From the NCBI GenBank assembly GCA_012064415.1, contig SSNU01000163.1:558001-622000 (forward strand): a stretch of 64,000 nucleotides of DNA, read 5' to 3'. This document shows, piece after piece, positions 50,473-62,769 of this stretch. The position numbers were made by a program, and so were the translations under genes. The DNA comes from Gyrodactylus bullatarudis. Taxonomy: Eukaryota; Platyhelminthes; Monogenea; Gyrodactylidea; Gyrodactylidae. Under the pieces are notes generated by a model, which did not search any database, was not told the origin of the DNA, and was given only the letters and a program-made list of their open reading frames with translations. Within the stretch, counting starts at the first letter, position 1, and each line of letters begins with the position of its first letter.

Positions 50473-52440
50473 TACTTTTTGCAGGTCATTTTGAGAGAAA
50501 GTGTTGAACAAACTGCAAGATAATTGTTTTCATTATAAAGATATACAAAATGGAGTATAAATGTAGTGTAATCCTGATATATAATTAATGGTATGACGGA
50601 TTAATTCACAGTACTGTGACTAAAAAATAAACTCAAATCAAAAAGAAAGTTTATATTTCAATTTGAGAACATTATTTATTCGAATTTATTTTTTGTTAGA
50701 AATATTTCTTTTTTATTCATTATAATAGGAAAATATTTTTCACCATGGCACATTGAGAAATTGTAGCTGGAGATAACTTTCTTATAGCTCGTTCAGCCCC
50801 AATTTCTAAAATCCTCATGTTATATTCACATTTTAGAAGATCACCTCCAGTTCTTGAATAATCGATAATATCTTGTCTTCTCTCATTCAAATAGCATTTT
50901 AATTGGCTTTTAAATGAGCTCCAAACCTTTTCAATTGAATTTATTAGGTAGGAATAAGGAGCTAGCAATTACGAGAGTACAGGGAAAAAGACCATCATTC
51001 TGACATTTTTCCTTCAAATAAATGAAATAATCTTTGAAACCGTCTTTTTTCAAGCTTCCTCTTTTTATTTTGAAGTCAATTGATTCTTACCTTTGGAGTT
51101 TGTGTTAACCACGTTACATTTCTCCCCAATTCTTGATCTTCCCTGAGATCTTGAACAGTATAAATTAAAGTTTGTTTCGTCTTGATAAAGGATTATTCTC
51201 CCTTCAGCTTTGTATTCGAATAATATTTCCAAATATTCGAATCTTTTCTGTTTATTATCTTCAGTGTTAATATTCATAGGGATATGTTGCATCTTTTTTG
51301 TGTGAAGAATTCTCTATTTAGCCAATTTCCTACACTTGAAATTGACAGTGACTAATTAAAATTTCGTTCGTGGTGAAGACAGCACTCTTTAAGTGTTGCT
51401 GCTTGATTTTCTTCGATAAATTCAATAAGACTCTGAACCTTAACTTGAGTCTTCTTTAAATTATTTACACCTCCTCTTGATAGAGGTAAATCATTGTCAT
51501 TTCGAACCCAACGGTAAGCTGTGGAATAAGGAACATCAGGCATCTTAGCATATTCCCTCCATTTCATGCCGTTTCTATACAAGTCCAAAACTTTTTTTCT
51601 CACATTCTGATCCTGCCTAGCCATCTTTTCCTAGAGTAGTAGACAAAATATACTTAAAAAGTTTGAAAGCTCTAACCAATCAGAGTGAGTTTGACCTTAA
51701 AATTTTACGTTGAGACATATAAATAAACCCCCTTTTTAACGACTTGTAAAATGAAAAAAATTATTATTACATTGGAAAGAACTTGATTGAGAGATGGAAA
51801 AACAGATTATGAATAAATGAATTTTTTTATATTTTTATGAAAATGCTTGATTCTGATTGGTTGATTTAATTTCTTGAATGGATCCATTGGCTTAAACCGT
51901 GCATATCTATTTGAATTTCACAAGATATCGAAATAAATATATGACCATTAGAAAGAGCACAAAATTTTGCATAGGATAGAGTCTTAACACTCTGAGATTT
52001 ATGGAAAATATGAGCTCTAGCGAGCTTTTAAACCCGAAAAATATGACAATTTTCGTGAGTTTTTACAGCTACTCTAAGTTTAACGTCTGGTTTTAAAAAG
52101 AAGATTTTTTCGCGTCATATTGAAATATACCTCATTAGACGCAGAATTTCCCGTTCTTTTTAATGAGCTAATTAGTTTAATTGTGTAATTGCGTTTTAGA
52201 CAAGTAATTTGAAGAAATATGTGATCTAATTTGGGATTTTTGCGAATTTCAGTTTTTTTGGGAAAATTTTAATTTTTTTTCGATAAATTTTTATAAAAAT
52301 TGGATTTTTGGAATCTGGGAAAAATTCTGCACAAACCCTGAAAAAATTATCGATATATCTAAAAATTTATTTTTTTATTTCCCCCCGTGTTATCTAGCAG
52401 TTTGTTCAACACTTTCTCTCAAAATGACCTGCAAAAGGTA
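50473..52440 (-). mobile_element. Tc1/mariner-like DNA transposon, inactivated
   Basis: 50473-50522 and 52391-52440 are inverted repeats of about 50 bp (TGCAGGTCATTTTGAGAGAA at the left) flanked by TA on both sides. The transposase reads on the minus strand from 51624: an N-terminal helix-turn-helix (YRNGMKWREYAKMPDVPYST), then RIILYQDETNFNLY carrying the first catalytic Asp, then APYSYLINSIEKVWSSFKSQ carrying the Glu. The middle Asp region is missing or scrambled between about 50970 and 51065, and stops interrupt the frame. Non-functional for self-mobilisation. Confidence 0.8.
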
Positions 52441-52539
52441 TAGACAGGAAATTCGATAAGTTGACGAAAAACCTGATGGTGGCCTGAAACGAAATATACA
52501 TGAAAAGAAAAGGGAAAATACCTACACTTCTCCAGTTAT

Positions 52540-52740
52540 TGTCCAAGGGGTTATAAATCAGGATAGCCAAGAGAATTGTCAGAAGTAAGTGAGATTAATG
52601 AAATCCAAAAGAGGTTAGAAGAAAACGAGTACCTTGAAAGATTTACACACAAAAAGCTTTAGAATATGAAGCAACTCAAGAAGAATAACAACAGGAAAAA
52701 TTTTCATAAAGTTAAATTATGAAAGAGATAGTTTCAGTCA
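52540..52740 (+). mobile_element. Penelope-like relic
   Basis: With frameshifts the plus strand gives SEINEIQKRLEENEYLERFT and KKALEYEATQEEQQQ, matching NEINEIRRRLEGNGYPERFV and QKALEDEA of the element at 30.2-30.6 kb. Linker region only. Confidence 0.6.
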
Positions 52741-52744
52741 TAAC

Positions 52745-55074
52745 TTATGACTCATAGCCATTTCCATTTACCCAGACGTATATTTTGTGACTAAATTTGG
52801 AAGAAAATTTAATAGAGTGTGGTGTTTTTTTCCCAAATAAGTAAGTTAAAAAACTAATTTAAATTTGAATAAAACTAATAAAATGAGATTTTTCTTATTT
52901 TACACGAATATACCAATTCTGATCTGTAAAAAACGTTTTTTATTTGAATAGTTTTGAAGATATTTTGGAGGAAAATATGATTTACAGGTTTTTGATATAA
53001 ATAGTTGATTCGTAAGACTTATTTTACTCATAAATATTTTAGCTTCTATCATGAGAAAAATGGCCAAAATCAAATTTTTCATCACACTAATTTTAATACA
53101 AAATCATTGTTTCTATTGCAACCAGTTCATAAATAGATTTCGATTTTATACATCATTTGATTTCTCCTGAAGAGATTCTGATCCAGGCTAGAAATCGAAA
53201 TTTTGCAAAATCTATCTCTAAAGGGCAATACTAATTTCAGTCAAAGTTGGATGATAATGTAAAGTACAAAGTTTAGTTATTATTATTATTGAGTTAAATA
53301 TATTATATAATATGTCGTTTTCTGAAATGTATCAAAAAATATGACAGGGGAAAACTTGAATTTCCGCATTCCATGGCCAATTGTGATCCAGTTTTGGCTA
53401 TAATTTTTCTCAAAATTAAAAAAATGTGAATGATTTTTGTTTGTCCCAATTTAGTATTCTATTGAAGAAGATAGTCGATGATAAAATAGTTTTTATGCGA
53501 GAAGAAGCATACAGATTTCTGCCTCTTGACATTAATCTAATTATCTATTCATAATTCATAGGAAATTATTAGTATTATTTATCGCTGGAGTTTTTTCATC
53601 TAAACAACAACGACAAGAACAAATAATGACTTGTACAGAAAGTTAGTAAGTAAGAGCGAGAGATCTGTAATGTCTGGTGGTAGGTAGAAGCGTAAAAGGT
53701 GACAAACAAATAGACACCTGATCTTGAATTATAATTATGATTTACAATGTGCGTTAATATTTCACAATGATAAATAATAAAGCAGGTCAGAAAGATACTC
53801 TTTAGTTCTGTAAATATAACATCTTTGTCATTTTCACGTTGAATCATTCAGTTATTGGAAAAAAATGTCGCAGGAACATTAACCAAATTTATATAAGAAG
53901 ATGATGGGAATTCAGTATTTTTACAAAAAGTCAGCAAAAATATTATTGAAATGAGTTCTAAAAGAATTGAATCCGGCTCAAATTCGTCAACCTTGTGGGA
54001 GATACAACCATCTGAATTTTGTCAATTATCACGAAATTTCGGGAATGATCCAAAATTTAACTTTTTCTTGAAAATTTCTATTAATAATAATTTATTAACA
54101 ATACATGTGTTAAGTGAATTTTTTTTTACAATATTATAAAAAAATCTTATATTGTTCTATTCACAAATTTGAATTATTCTTCTAATCTTGATACGAAATT
54201 TCAGTGAAATGAAATCTTCGAAATCGTCGGAAAAGAGGGCAATCGACGCATTTTCTAAATTCGTAAAAAAACCATTAAAACTCTCCTTATTTCCTAAGAA
54301 ACTCGTAGTAAGATTCATTGAAAAAATCTTAGCGTATGTTCAAAAATTGTCAATCGAATTTTGTAAATCAGGACAAACTCGAAAACAGAAGGACATAAAT
54401 CGTGAGTCTATTTAAGGGAGATGTCACCGATTGTCTACTTGGTCTAGTAAAGTGAAGGAGAGAAACGTCTTGATGAATAGAAATTTATTCTGTCATGAGT
54501 GCAAGATTAATGTAAAAATAGACCCATGTAATACGTGTGAAAATCCTTTTGTGTCTGAAAGTTGATAGAGTTTCAGCCAAGTTAATTTTAAACAAACTGC
54601 CATTTACCTGAATTAAATTTTAATTTTCTATTGCTCGTAGTAAAATTCATCCTAGTGCTAGTTCGAAAATTGTCGAGATTTTGTACATCAGAACAAACTT
54701 TCTCTAACCTATAAGTAATTATGTTTATCCCTTACATATGTCCCACTGGGTTATTTCTAGAAAATACTTCGTTTACCATCCATTCGATAGGAAATTTATT
54801 AATCTCCTGGAATAGGCAGAGATCTCAGCTCTATCATTCGTCAAACTCGCGCTATAATAATTCTAAGAGAGTTGATTTTTTTCAAAAATTAATTTTTGTT
54901 TGAAGCTTTTTATCGAAAACTGCCTTTCCGGAGTCATAGGTAAAAAGTAAGATAACTTTAATCAAGTAATCATACCCGTAGAATTCAAATACAATGCAAT
55001 CACCTGAACTCTATCTGTTTAAGCTACAAAGATAACCTGCTTTTGGATCAAAAATAGATGACCCAATATTTGAT
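52745..55074. other. gene-free, uncertain small frames
   Basis: Open frames at 53951-54139 and 54188-54415 have plain ATG starts but AT-driven composition and no recognised family; I do not call them genes. Confidence 0.3.
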
Positions 55075-55190
55075 CGATAACTTCTGAACCAAAAATAATT
55101 GCGTTAAAACAACTGTAAATTCGTAATCAGCGTATTGACAAAAAGATTGAATGCGAGTCATGAAAAAAAATTCTCTGGGATTTTAAGAGT
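55075..55190 (-). repeat. interspersed repeat, partner of 33495-33610
   Basis: Minus strand shares CTTAAAATCCCAGAGAA and AATACGCTGATTACGAA with the copy at 33.5 kb. Confidence 0.35.
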
Positions 55191-58100
55191 TAAATTTGAA
55201 AGCATGAACATTGATCAAGTTGTTCTGAGGCTGACATCTCTCATCCAATTATGACTTGTTTATGATAGTAAATTAGTTTTCTTATGCGTGAAAAACGAGA
55301 TAGTTTTAACAAAATCTTCCGACTAGTAATAGGAAGTGGGCTTGAATTAGTTTTAACGACATACGAACTAAGCAGAAGTTACTTAAATTTTGAAGATTTT
55401 TGCAAGGATTCTCCCCAATTCCGTTGAAAATACATTCAGATTGTAAGAAGATTCTTATTTGACCTTCCAATTTGTGTACTTTATTTACTAAATAAGAAAA
55501 TTATAACAAATTTTAGAGAATACTGGAATTGTATATTTCTTTTGCTTATTTAAAAATGAATCATAGGTGATTTAAGTAAGTGTACAAAAATCCTTAGCTA
55601 GGGAGAACTAGGCCATTCGAAATTGATAATAAAATCCAGATATTACCTTCATAATTAAGCAAAAATAGGAATGTTGAATGCAGAAACTCATCAAAGGAAT
55701 GATCATCAGAGCTATTTCCCAGGTAAATACATGAGAGGGAAATTGTTTCATGCTCCTGAGTCTGACAAGGATAACACCTGTCAAGTTTAATCAAAATTGA
55801 TATTACTCAACCAAAAAGTATTATCTGAGAGTTTTTTTTCGTATGTTCATCCAGGTGAACACGAGTAAAGATTCGAAAAATAGACCAAAGTCAGATACAT
55901 ATCTATGTATTGATTCCTGAAATTTTCTTCACTACATTTATTATTGATAGGAAACTCTGACGAACTTTCTAATCTACACAAGCATTGCTTATTAAGCTAG
56001 GCAAAAAGAGATCATTCAATCAACTTGAAAAATCAAAAGCTCATTAGTAATTTCCTTTCTATCCCTTCAATCATTTACAATATTTTATATTGGTATACAA
56101 GTTGCAAGTCTAGATAGGACTAGATAAATAGAGCATAAGATTTTTCAAAGCCTCTTCCAGACGTTTCACCTTCTTCAGTGGGATGAAGCTTGAGTAATAA
56201 ATATTTTAATTATCTAATTTCTGATACAAGATATTTCATCTCAATTAATGCAGTAATTTCATCTTGGATATTTCAAAAAAGAATGGAGGCAACAGCCGTT
56301 TTTTATCGACTGAAAGATATTATTAATCTCTATGAAATTTTATAAAATCGTGTATAAGTTTAAGGGAGGAAAAAACAAACATAAATTATTATCAACATGT
56401 TTTTCAGAAACAAAATTAACACAAAAACGACAGAGAGAGATTCTATGCCTTGCATGATTATAAGCATTGATTTAGTATCCCCTCTTAAAACATTGAAATA
56501 CAATGCAAATTGATATAGAGAAACTTTATCACTCATACTTGAGCATGAATTTTTCTCAAAGAGAGACATTACTAGATCTAGCTTAGAATGAAGGAGAAAA
56601 GATGAAAATTTCAAAATCAAAAACACGATATCTCATTCTCATCAAATGCAAAAATTTAATTTGACGCGCATATTTTTGAACAAATAAAAAAACACATTTT
56701 TATAGAATAAATCCTCATCACTCACGATTATGTGTTGAATTTCAGTTCTGGGCTCCAAGTTCAAGGTATAATTCCACACGTGGATGAATCAAGGGAATCA
56801 GGCCAGACTTTAGTAGCCTTACTTCAACAGGACAGAATGTAGAAATGTTCTTCGTTCCAAAATATACATAGAAATAGAATGGATAGACACATCTACACTA
56901 TATATCCATCCATCTAATGTGTATATTCCTTGGGATTTTTATATATGTTTTATTTATTTTCAAATGAATTTATACATTTCAACCAATAAAATTTCACGGA
57001 TCACTTTATTCACTATGTAGTGTGGTTTGAATTTGGACTAGACCAAATCAAAAATAACCATTAGACCTGAGTAGAACTTTGCTGATTGATTCTTTGGTAT
57101 GACAATCTTAAAACATTCTACAATAAAGTTTTCGAGTTATCCAGTAAAATCTGAAAACCCGACTTTGCCTTCTTATACAAAAAAACGACATCATCCTTGT
57201 CAGGATCAAATTCTCAACCAAAAAGTTGTGGAAAAATTTTCCTCTGATCTTTTAGCACGTTTTATGAAATTAACCTAGCCCAATTCAGATAAAGTATTGA
57301 CCTTGCAGTATCCAAAGCGTTAACGACCTTTGGGAAACTATACGCCTGTAAAATATTTCCGTTGACAAATCTCCTATTTTTTAACACCTAAAAATCAGAA
57401 AAGATGGAACTGTTTATTGAACTTTCCAGCACCTGTGCGATTCATTCAATTTAGCTTTTTTGAAGAAAAGCGGCAATTGTTTTGTTTTCTCATCGTTACG
57501 TCTCAGCTAATATGCAAAAATGGATTTGCGAACGCTAATTAAATATGATGTCAAGATTTTTCTGGGTTATTTGCTTGTCTCTCCTCATGAGAATGAAGAA
57601 TGTGTCAAATTTATACACAAGTTTAATAGAATTAGTCCCATTGTATAATGGAAATTGTCACAAGTTGACAATGGAACAGAATGACTTTGTCTTGACTTTC
57701 TGACAAAAATAAATTACGAAGCCATTGAGTCGATGGAAAAGTTTTTTTTCGAGATCTAAATCTCACTTTCGAAATGAACTGGCGAGAAAGGAGAATTATT
57801 AATTTGAATAGACATGCAGACCCAGTAAATAACATTAACGGACATAAACAAAATTTAAAAAGCAGTTAATCTTTGTGGAAATTGTCATGTGAAAATTTTG
57901 ATTTGAATTAAGCCAAGGAAATTCTAAAAATATCTAAAATGTATGCACTAAACAAAAGAATGTAAAACTATTAATCTCAGTAGCTATCACAAGCTAAATA
58001 AAGTTTCAATTCCCCTACGATGAAGAAGAGACTAGGCCTAAAAAATATTACCGCAGATATTCTATCTAGACTAGCATAGAAATACATCCCTTGATATTTT

Positions 58101-58729
58101 AACTCATCTTGAGTTGGATCAATTGTTCGGTCTTTGTAATCAAACTGTATTAAAATGAAGCGACATAATTTTAAATTCAGGCATCAAAAAGAACAATTAA
58201 TTTTGATAGGGCATTAAAAGTCTAAGAGAAGGAAGACTTATTGCAAAGATGAAATAAATCATGTCATTAATGTCTTGAAAGTAGTTTTATAGTTGTTGGC
58301 GCCAGAAGTGAAAAACCAAACTGTAAATGGATTTTTGTAGAAACTAAAAAAATCTACAAAGAAAGGCGTCGAGATTACACTTTTTATTTAGCACTCTGTA
58401 TTAGAGAAAAGTTTTTTATCTTAAAATGATAACAGCACGTGTGATCATCCGACCAATACTCAAACTCGATTCAAATTTCTACAAGTCGGAAGAAGACTGT
58501 TTGCGAATAATTTGAATGTAGAAAAATATCTCTAACTTTTCTTTATTTATTCAGGATCTAATAAGAGATATCTAAACAATACTGTATCTGATAGAAATAT
58601 TATTTACTAACCAAAATTTGCCCCAAAAATTTACGCGCGAAAAATACTATCGTTTAGATGAAAACTTACCGCTTCGCTTCGAAAAAAATGGGATTCATTT
58701 TCATTTTATCGATGATAAAAAGCCCTATT
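55191..58729. other. gene-free, nothing recognised
   Basis: AT-rich. A weak resemblance of 57190-57270 to 44060-44145 hints at another old repeat family. Confidence 0.35.
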
Positions 58730-60456
58730 ATGTGTTTGAAATAATCTTCATCAATACAGTCCTTTACTCCAACCAAAGTGTCTCCAGATTAAACCCTAAA
58801 ACGTTCAACATTTTAATTAGGTACTCAAAGAATGTTTTAGTTGGGCATAAGTATAGCAGGCGTTACACAACAAAATGGCGGATTTTCCCGCCAATTTTTT
58901 TGAATTTGGGGGCGGGAATTTAAAATTCAATTTCGAGAGGCAATTCATAATATTTGTAGTTATAGAAGAAAAAGTTTTATTCACCAAATGTCACCTTTAA
59001 AATTAAGTTTCATGAAGATGGTTGTCTTCTCTCCTTCATCTCTGTCGACCCTTTCATCTACATCATCAGACATATTGATGAATTTGTCTACAAATCTGTT
59101 GGGATAACCATTCTCATTTAAACGTAATTTTGACTCTTCTATTTCTTTTGGCCATTCCATTCCATTCACTAAGAACCTTAAAGACAATGCAAACACAGAG
59201 AAGTTTAATTAAATCTTTAAACTATTTATAGAAGTTTTGATCGAAAACCTTTAAGATCTAGTTTATTAACTAAAAAAAATTTTGAGGCATTGAAAGAACT
59301 AAAATCTAATGAGAACATTTTCCTTACTAAACCTGTATCTGATAATGTTGGCTTAGTAATTGGTCTAGGAAAGAGAATATGAAGGATTGTTAGTCCAGAG
59401 GAATGGCCAAAAGAAATAGAAGAGTCAAAATTACGTTTAAATGAGAATGGTTATCCCAACAGATTTGTAGACAAATTCATCAATATGTCTGATGATGTAG
59501 ATGAAAGGGTCGACAGAGATGAAGGAGAGAAGACAACCATCTTCATGAAACTTAATTTTAAAGGTGACGGTTTCAGTAATGATGTAAGAAGATGACTGGT
59601 TAATCTTATTGATCAACATTATGGTGATATACAACTGAAAATTGTATTTAAAACCCAAAGATTATTCAGTTTGATTCATAAGGATTTACTAAAGCCTGAA
59701 GAAAAGACTCTTTTGATTTACAAATTCCGATGCGACTGTGGAGCTTCTTATATAGGACGTACGATTAGGAAATTGTCAACTAGGTCAAATGATCATCTAA
59801 AGAAGGATACAGCGGTGACAAGACACATCAAACAGGAAAATCATGAGGCTTCGATTTCTAATTTCTCAATTTTGTATAAAAATGTGGGTGATGACAGCAC
59901 AGATTTGTGGGTGAAGGAGAAATCCTTCATCAATCACTTTAAACCAAACCTGTGTGTTCAGAAAAATTACTCTTATAATCTTCAATTACCCTGGCTTATG
60001 TGAGCTTTTTCACCTTTCTCTTCACTGTTGCTATTTTTTGAAGAGTTTTGGTTTTTTTTCAGCTCACATTATATTCTTATATTTTTCAACTTTGACTATA
60101 CTTCTTTCAAAATTTTTAAAATATTATTTTCATTGAATTTAAAACTTTTATCATTATTTATGTGTCACTACTGATGAACCATAAAGAAATGTACAGAAAT
60201 GGTGAATAAAACTTTTTCTTCTATAACTACAAATATTATGAATTGCCTCTCGAAATTGAATTTTAAATTCCCGCCCCCAAATTCAAAAAAATTGGCGGGA
60301 AAATCCGCCATTTCGTTGTGTAACGCCTGCTATACTTATGCCCAACTAAAACATTCTTTGAGTACCTAATTAAAATGTTGAACGTTTTAGAGTTTAATCT
60401 GGAGACACTTTGGTTGGAGTAAAGGACTGTATTGATGAAGATTATTTCAAACACAT
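58730..60456 (+). mobile_element. Penelope-like element with long inverted arms
   Basis: 58730-58986 and 60200-60456 are 257-bp inverted repeats with few mismatches. The plus-strand copy reads EEWPKEIEESKLRLNENGYP, FMKLNFKGDGFSND, LKIVFKTQRLFSLIHKDLLK, then YKFRCDCGASYIGRTIRK and STRSNDHLKK: a GIY-YIG nuclease with an upstream linker, ending at 60003 and broken by a stop near 59595. Left of it, 58990-59158 is an inverted copy of 59400-59568, joined directly to the left arm. So two head-to-head copies share the site, the left one with its 59569-60199 equivalent deleted. The reverse transcriptase is missing from both. Confidence 0.8.
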
Positions 60457-61035
60457 GTTATTTATAGGGTTTTCAGATCCTTTATGCCTTTGAGGGACAA
60501 ATTTGAGAGAACTAAAGCCCAAATTTCAATCACATATTGTCGTTAAAGTTTATTTTAGCACATTTCATTTTAAAAAGACTATCAAAAGATTAATGAAATT
60601 GATACTAATACCATAGAATAATAATAATATGGACAGTATTCACTAGACCTCAATGAAAATTTCAGATCTTGAAAAGTTTTCGGGAGAAAATTGATATGGT
60701 ATTGTAGATTACTATATTTAGTTCATGTTTTTGTATGTTTCAAAAAAAATATACTCATCGATTCGAGTCTAAGACTCGTCTAAATGGATTCTTACTATTG
60801 ACTATCCTGAATATCCAAGGCTTCATGTACGAGCATTGAAATCAACGAGAATCGTAGAAAATTTCATGTAATATTTTAGCAAATCTTTTACTTTGATTTT
60901 AATAAAATTTTTTTAATGAATTTTTCCCTATTAAGTATTGATATATCTTTGGTTTTAAAAAATTTGGTATTAATAGTCTTAATTTAAGACTATTTTTAGG
61001 TTATCTAATAAAATAAGAAATTTTTTAACTGAAAA
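60457..61035. other. spacer between Penelope copies
   Basis: Very AT-rich, no recognised feature. Confidence 0.35.
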
Positions 61036-61685
61036 ATAAAAATTAGGCCTAGATGAGACTCAAGGTATTTATAAAATAACTTGCTCATGTGAAAAATCTT
61101 ACATAGGTCGAACAGAAAGAAATTTTGAAATTAGATGTAAGGAACACAAAAAGGCTATAAAAAATGTACAGGTAGACAAGTCAGCATAGCTAAACACTGG
61201 GCTGATAATCCTGATCATATTATAGATTTTAATGACGTAAGAAGTCTAGGAAACATGAGAAATAAGTATAAAAATATGATTCTGGAGTCTATAGAGATTA
61301 AACTAAACGAGGTTGTTAATGGTAATAAGACGGATATAATTATTGGAAATGGTTAAGTTTTTTGAAAAATCTCACGCCAGAAGAAGAATACGACATGTAT
61401 TCGAAATATTGTGTGAGTCCTAACTATTTTTATCAGGGTTATCTAAATGTTTTTTATTCTAATCTTAATTTTAATGTCTTTCAAGTGATGAATTATATTA
61501 TCAGAGTTATTACTCTAATAATTCTGATTCTTATAACAATCACTGTAATTTTTATAATCCTTGTTTTTTAAGAAATACTACACCTTTCTCTCCCTTTTCT
61601 TTTTATACAGATAGACCAATACAAGCCAGAAGACAACATAGTCAGGCAGCAAGCGAACAACGTTGTAGTCAATCTTTTACTGACT
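61036..61685 (+). mobile_element. Penelope-like element: GIY-YIG domain plus Tyr/Asn-rich tail
   Basis: With a frameshift, the plus strand reads GIYKITCSCEKSYIGRTERN, FEIRCKEHKKAIKN, then AKHWADNPDHIIDFNDVRSL and ILESIEIKLNEVVNGNKTD, then EEEYDMYSKYCVSPNYFYQG and the Tyr/Asn/Ser-rich tail ending QARRQHSQAASEQR. This is the copy that links the tail repeats (3.6, 4.3, 29.5 and 63.8 kb) to a Penelope ORF. Broken near 61180 and 61490. Confidence 0.75.
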
Positions 61686-62305
61686 CGAAATCTTTATTCT
61701 TCAGTAGTACATGAGGAAGAAACAAGTCTTTATGTAGAATTCGAAATTTGCTTTTCCATAGAAAGGTAAACTTTTAAATTTTGAATAAAATTCGAATTAT
61801 TAGTCTATTCCAATACATTATTGAGTATTCTTTATGTCAACTAGAATATCATATACAATCGGATTTTAGAGAAATATAACTTTTGAAAGTAGAAATTGAC
61901 CAATGCAAGAGACTATTCGCAAGGAAATTGAAGATCTTTTCAATTGAGATAAGAAAACACTTTGATCTCAAGTGAAACTATTCCGGTGAACTACATTCAA
62001 TATTTTTAAATTATTAATTAATCTGATCACTTCTAAAGGAAACTATTTCACTTTGAAGATATTTTGCAACAGATTATTGTTCTGCATATCATCCACTAAT
62101 GATAAATTTTAAAATCAATTTTCACAAAAACAATAAACGTTATCCTATACATTTTTTGCATTTGGATTAAAATTTCAATTCTGCTTCGATCTGCTTGTAT
62201 CTCATGTGTAGAGGTGGAGCTAGTTCACTTTTTTAAACTGCTCGATTTTCTGGGTTTTTTTTCGGGAAAATTTTGTCATGATTTAGACTTTCCGATATAA
62301 TTTTT
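61686..62305. other. spacer, nothing recognised
   Basis: AT-rich, lies between the Penelope copy and the hammerhead-like repeat. Confidence 0.35.
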
Positions 62306-62309
62306 TTTT

Positions 62310-62412
62310 ATTGTTAGATTCTTAACTCATGTGGAAGGTTAGAGAACAACAAGCGTAAATTTGAGTGATAAACGTTGTATTTCGCCGGGTCTCTTCAGAC
62401 TCTACCCCGGTT
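62310..62412 (-). ncRNA. hammerhead-ribozyme-like repeat, copy c (intact core)
   Basis: On the minus strand: inner stem I GAGT (62399-62402), core CTGAAGA (62392-62398), GACCCGGC, GAA, stem III ATA/TAT around CAACGTT, unpaired C, then ACTC (62363-62366) closing stem I. This is the only copy with both CUGANGA and GAA intact. The outer 3' arm GTTGTTCTCTAACC is present (62337-62350), but its 5' partner is degraded. Stem II is weak as drawn: a G-C closing pair, an A-G mismatch and a C-G pair. CCGGGG in the stem I loop is complementary to loop II. Confidence 0.55.
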
Positions 62413-62769
62413 AACATAGAAATACTATTACAATGCTCCATTTGGGACCTTCCATTGGCTCATTTTGGCTTCGCAACTTCTTTCAGAAGGGTGGAGAGCT
62501 TGCTGTGAAATTCATCTCTTGATCTGCTAATTACTTTTGCCTTTTGAGAAAGTTGTCAATTTGTAACTGCCCACTGTACCTTTTTCGTTTTCTTTTGGTT
62601 GTTGAGCAGTTTTTCCTTTCTCTTTTATCACTAATTTTTTTTTAATTTCAAAAAGCTATCTAGATCATTGTTTGAATTGCATTGAATTCGGAATATAAAC
62701 AAGCCAATTTCAATTTGGCGCCAAGATCCCATTTTTACGAACATTGAGCTGAAAATTTTTATTGATTTT

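Noticed and set aside
53951..54415. Two-exon gene from the neighbouring small frames
   Set aside because: No homology, no clear splice pair in frame and AT-driven composition.
58618..58923. 101-residue plus-strand gene
   Set aside because: Most of it reads through the 257-bp inverted arm of the Penelope element; the mirrored frame at 60263-60454 shows it is repeat sequence.
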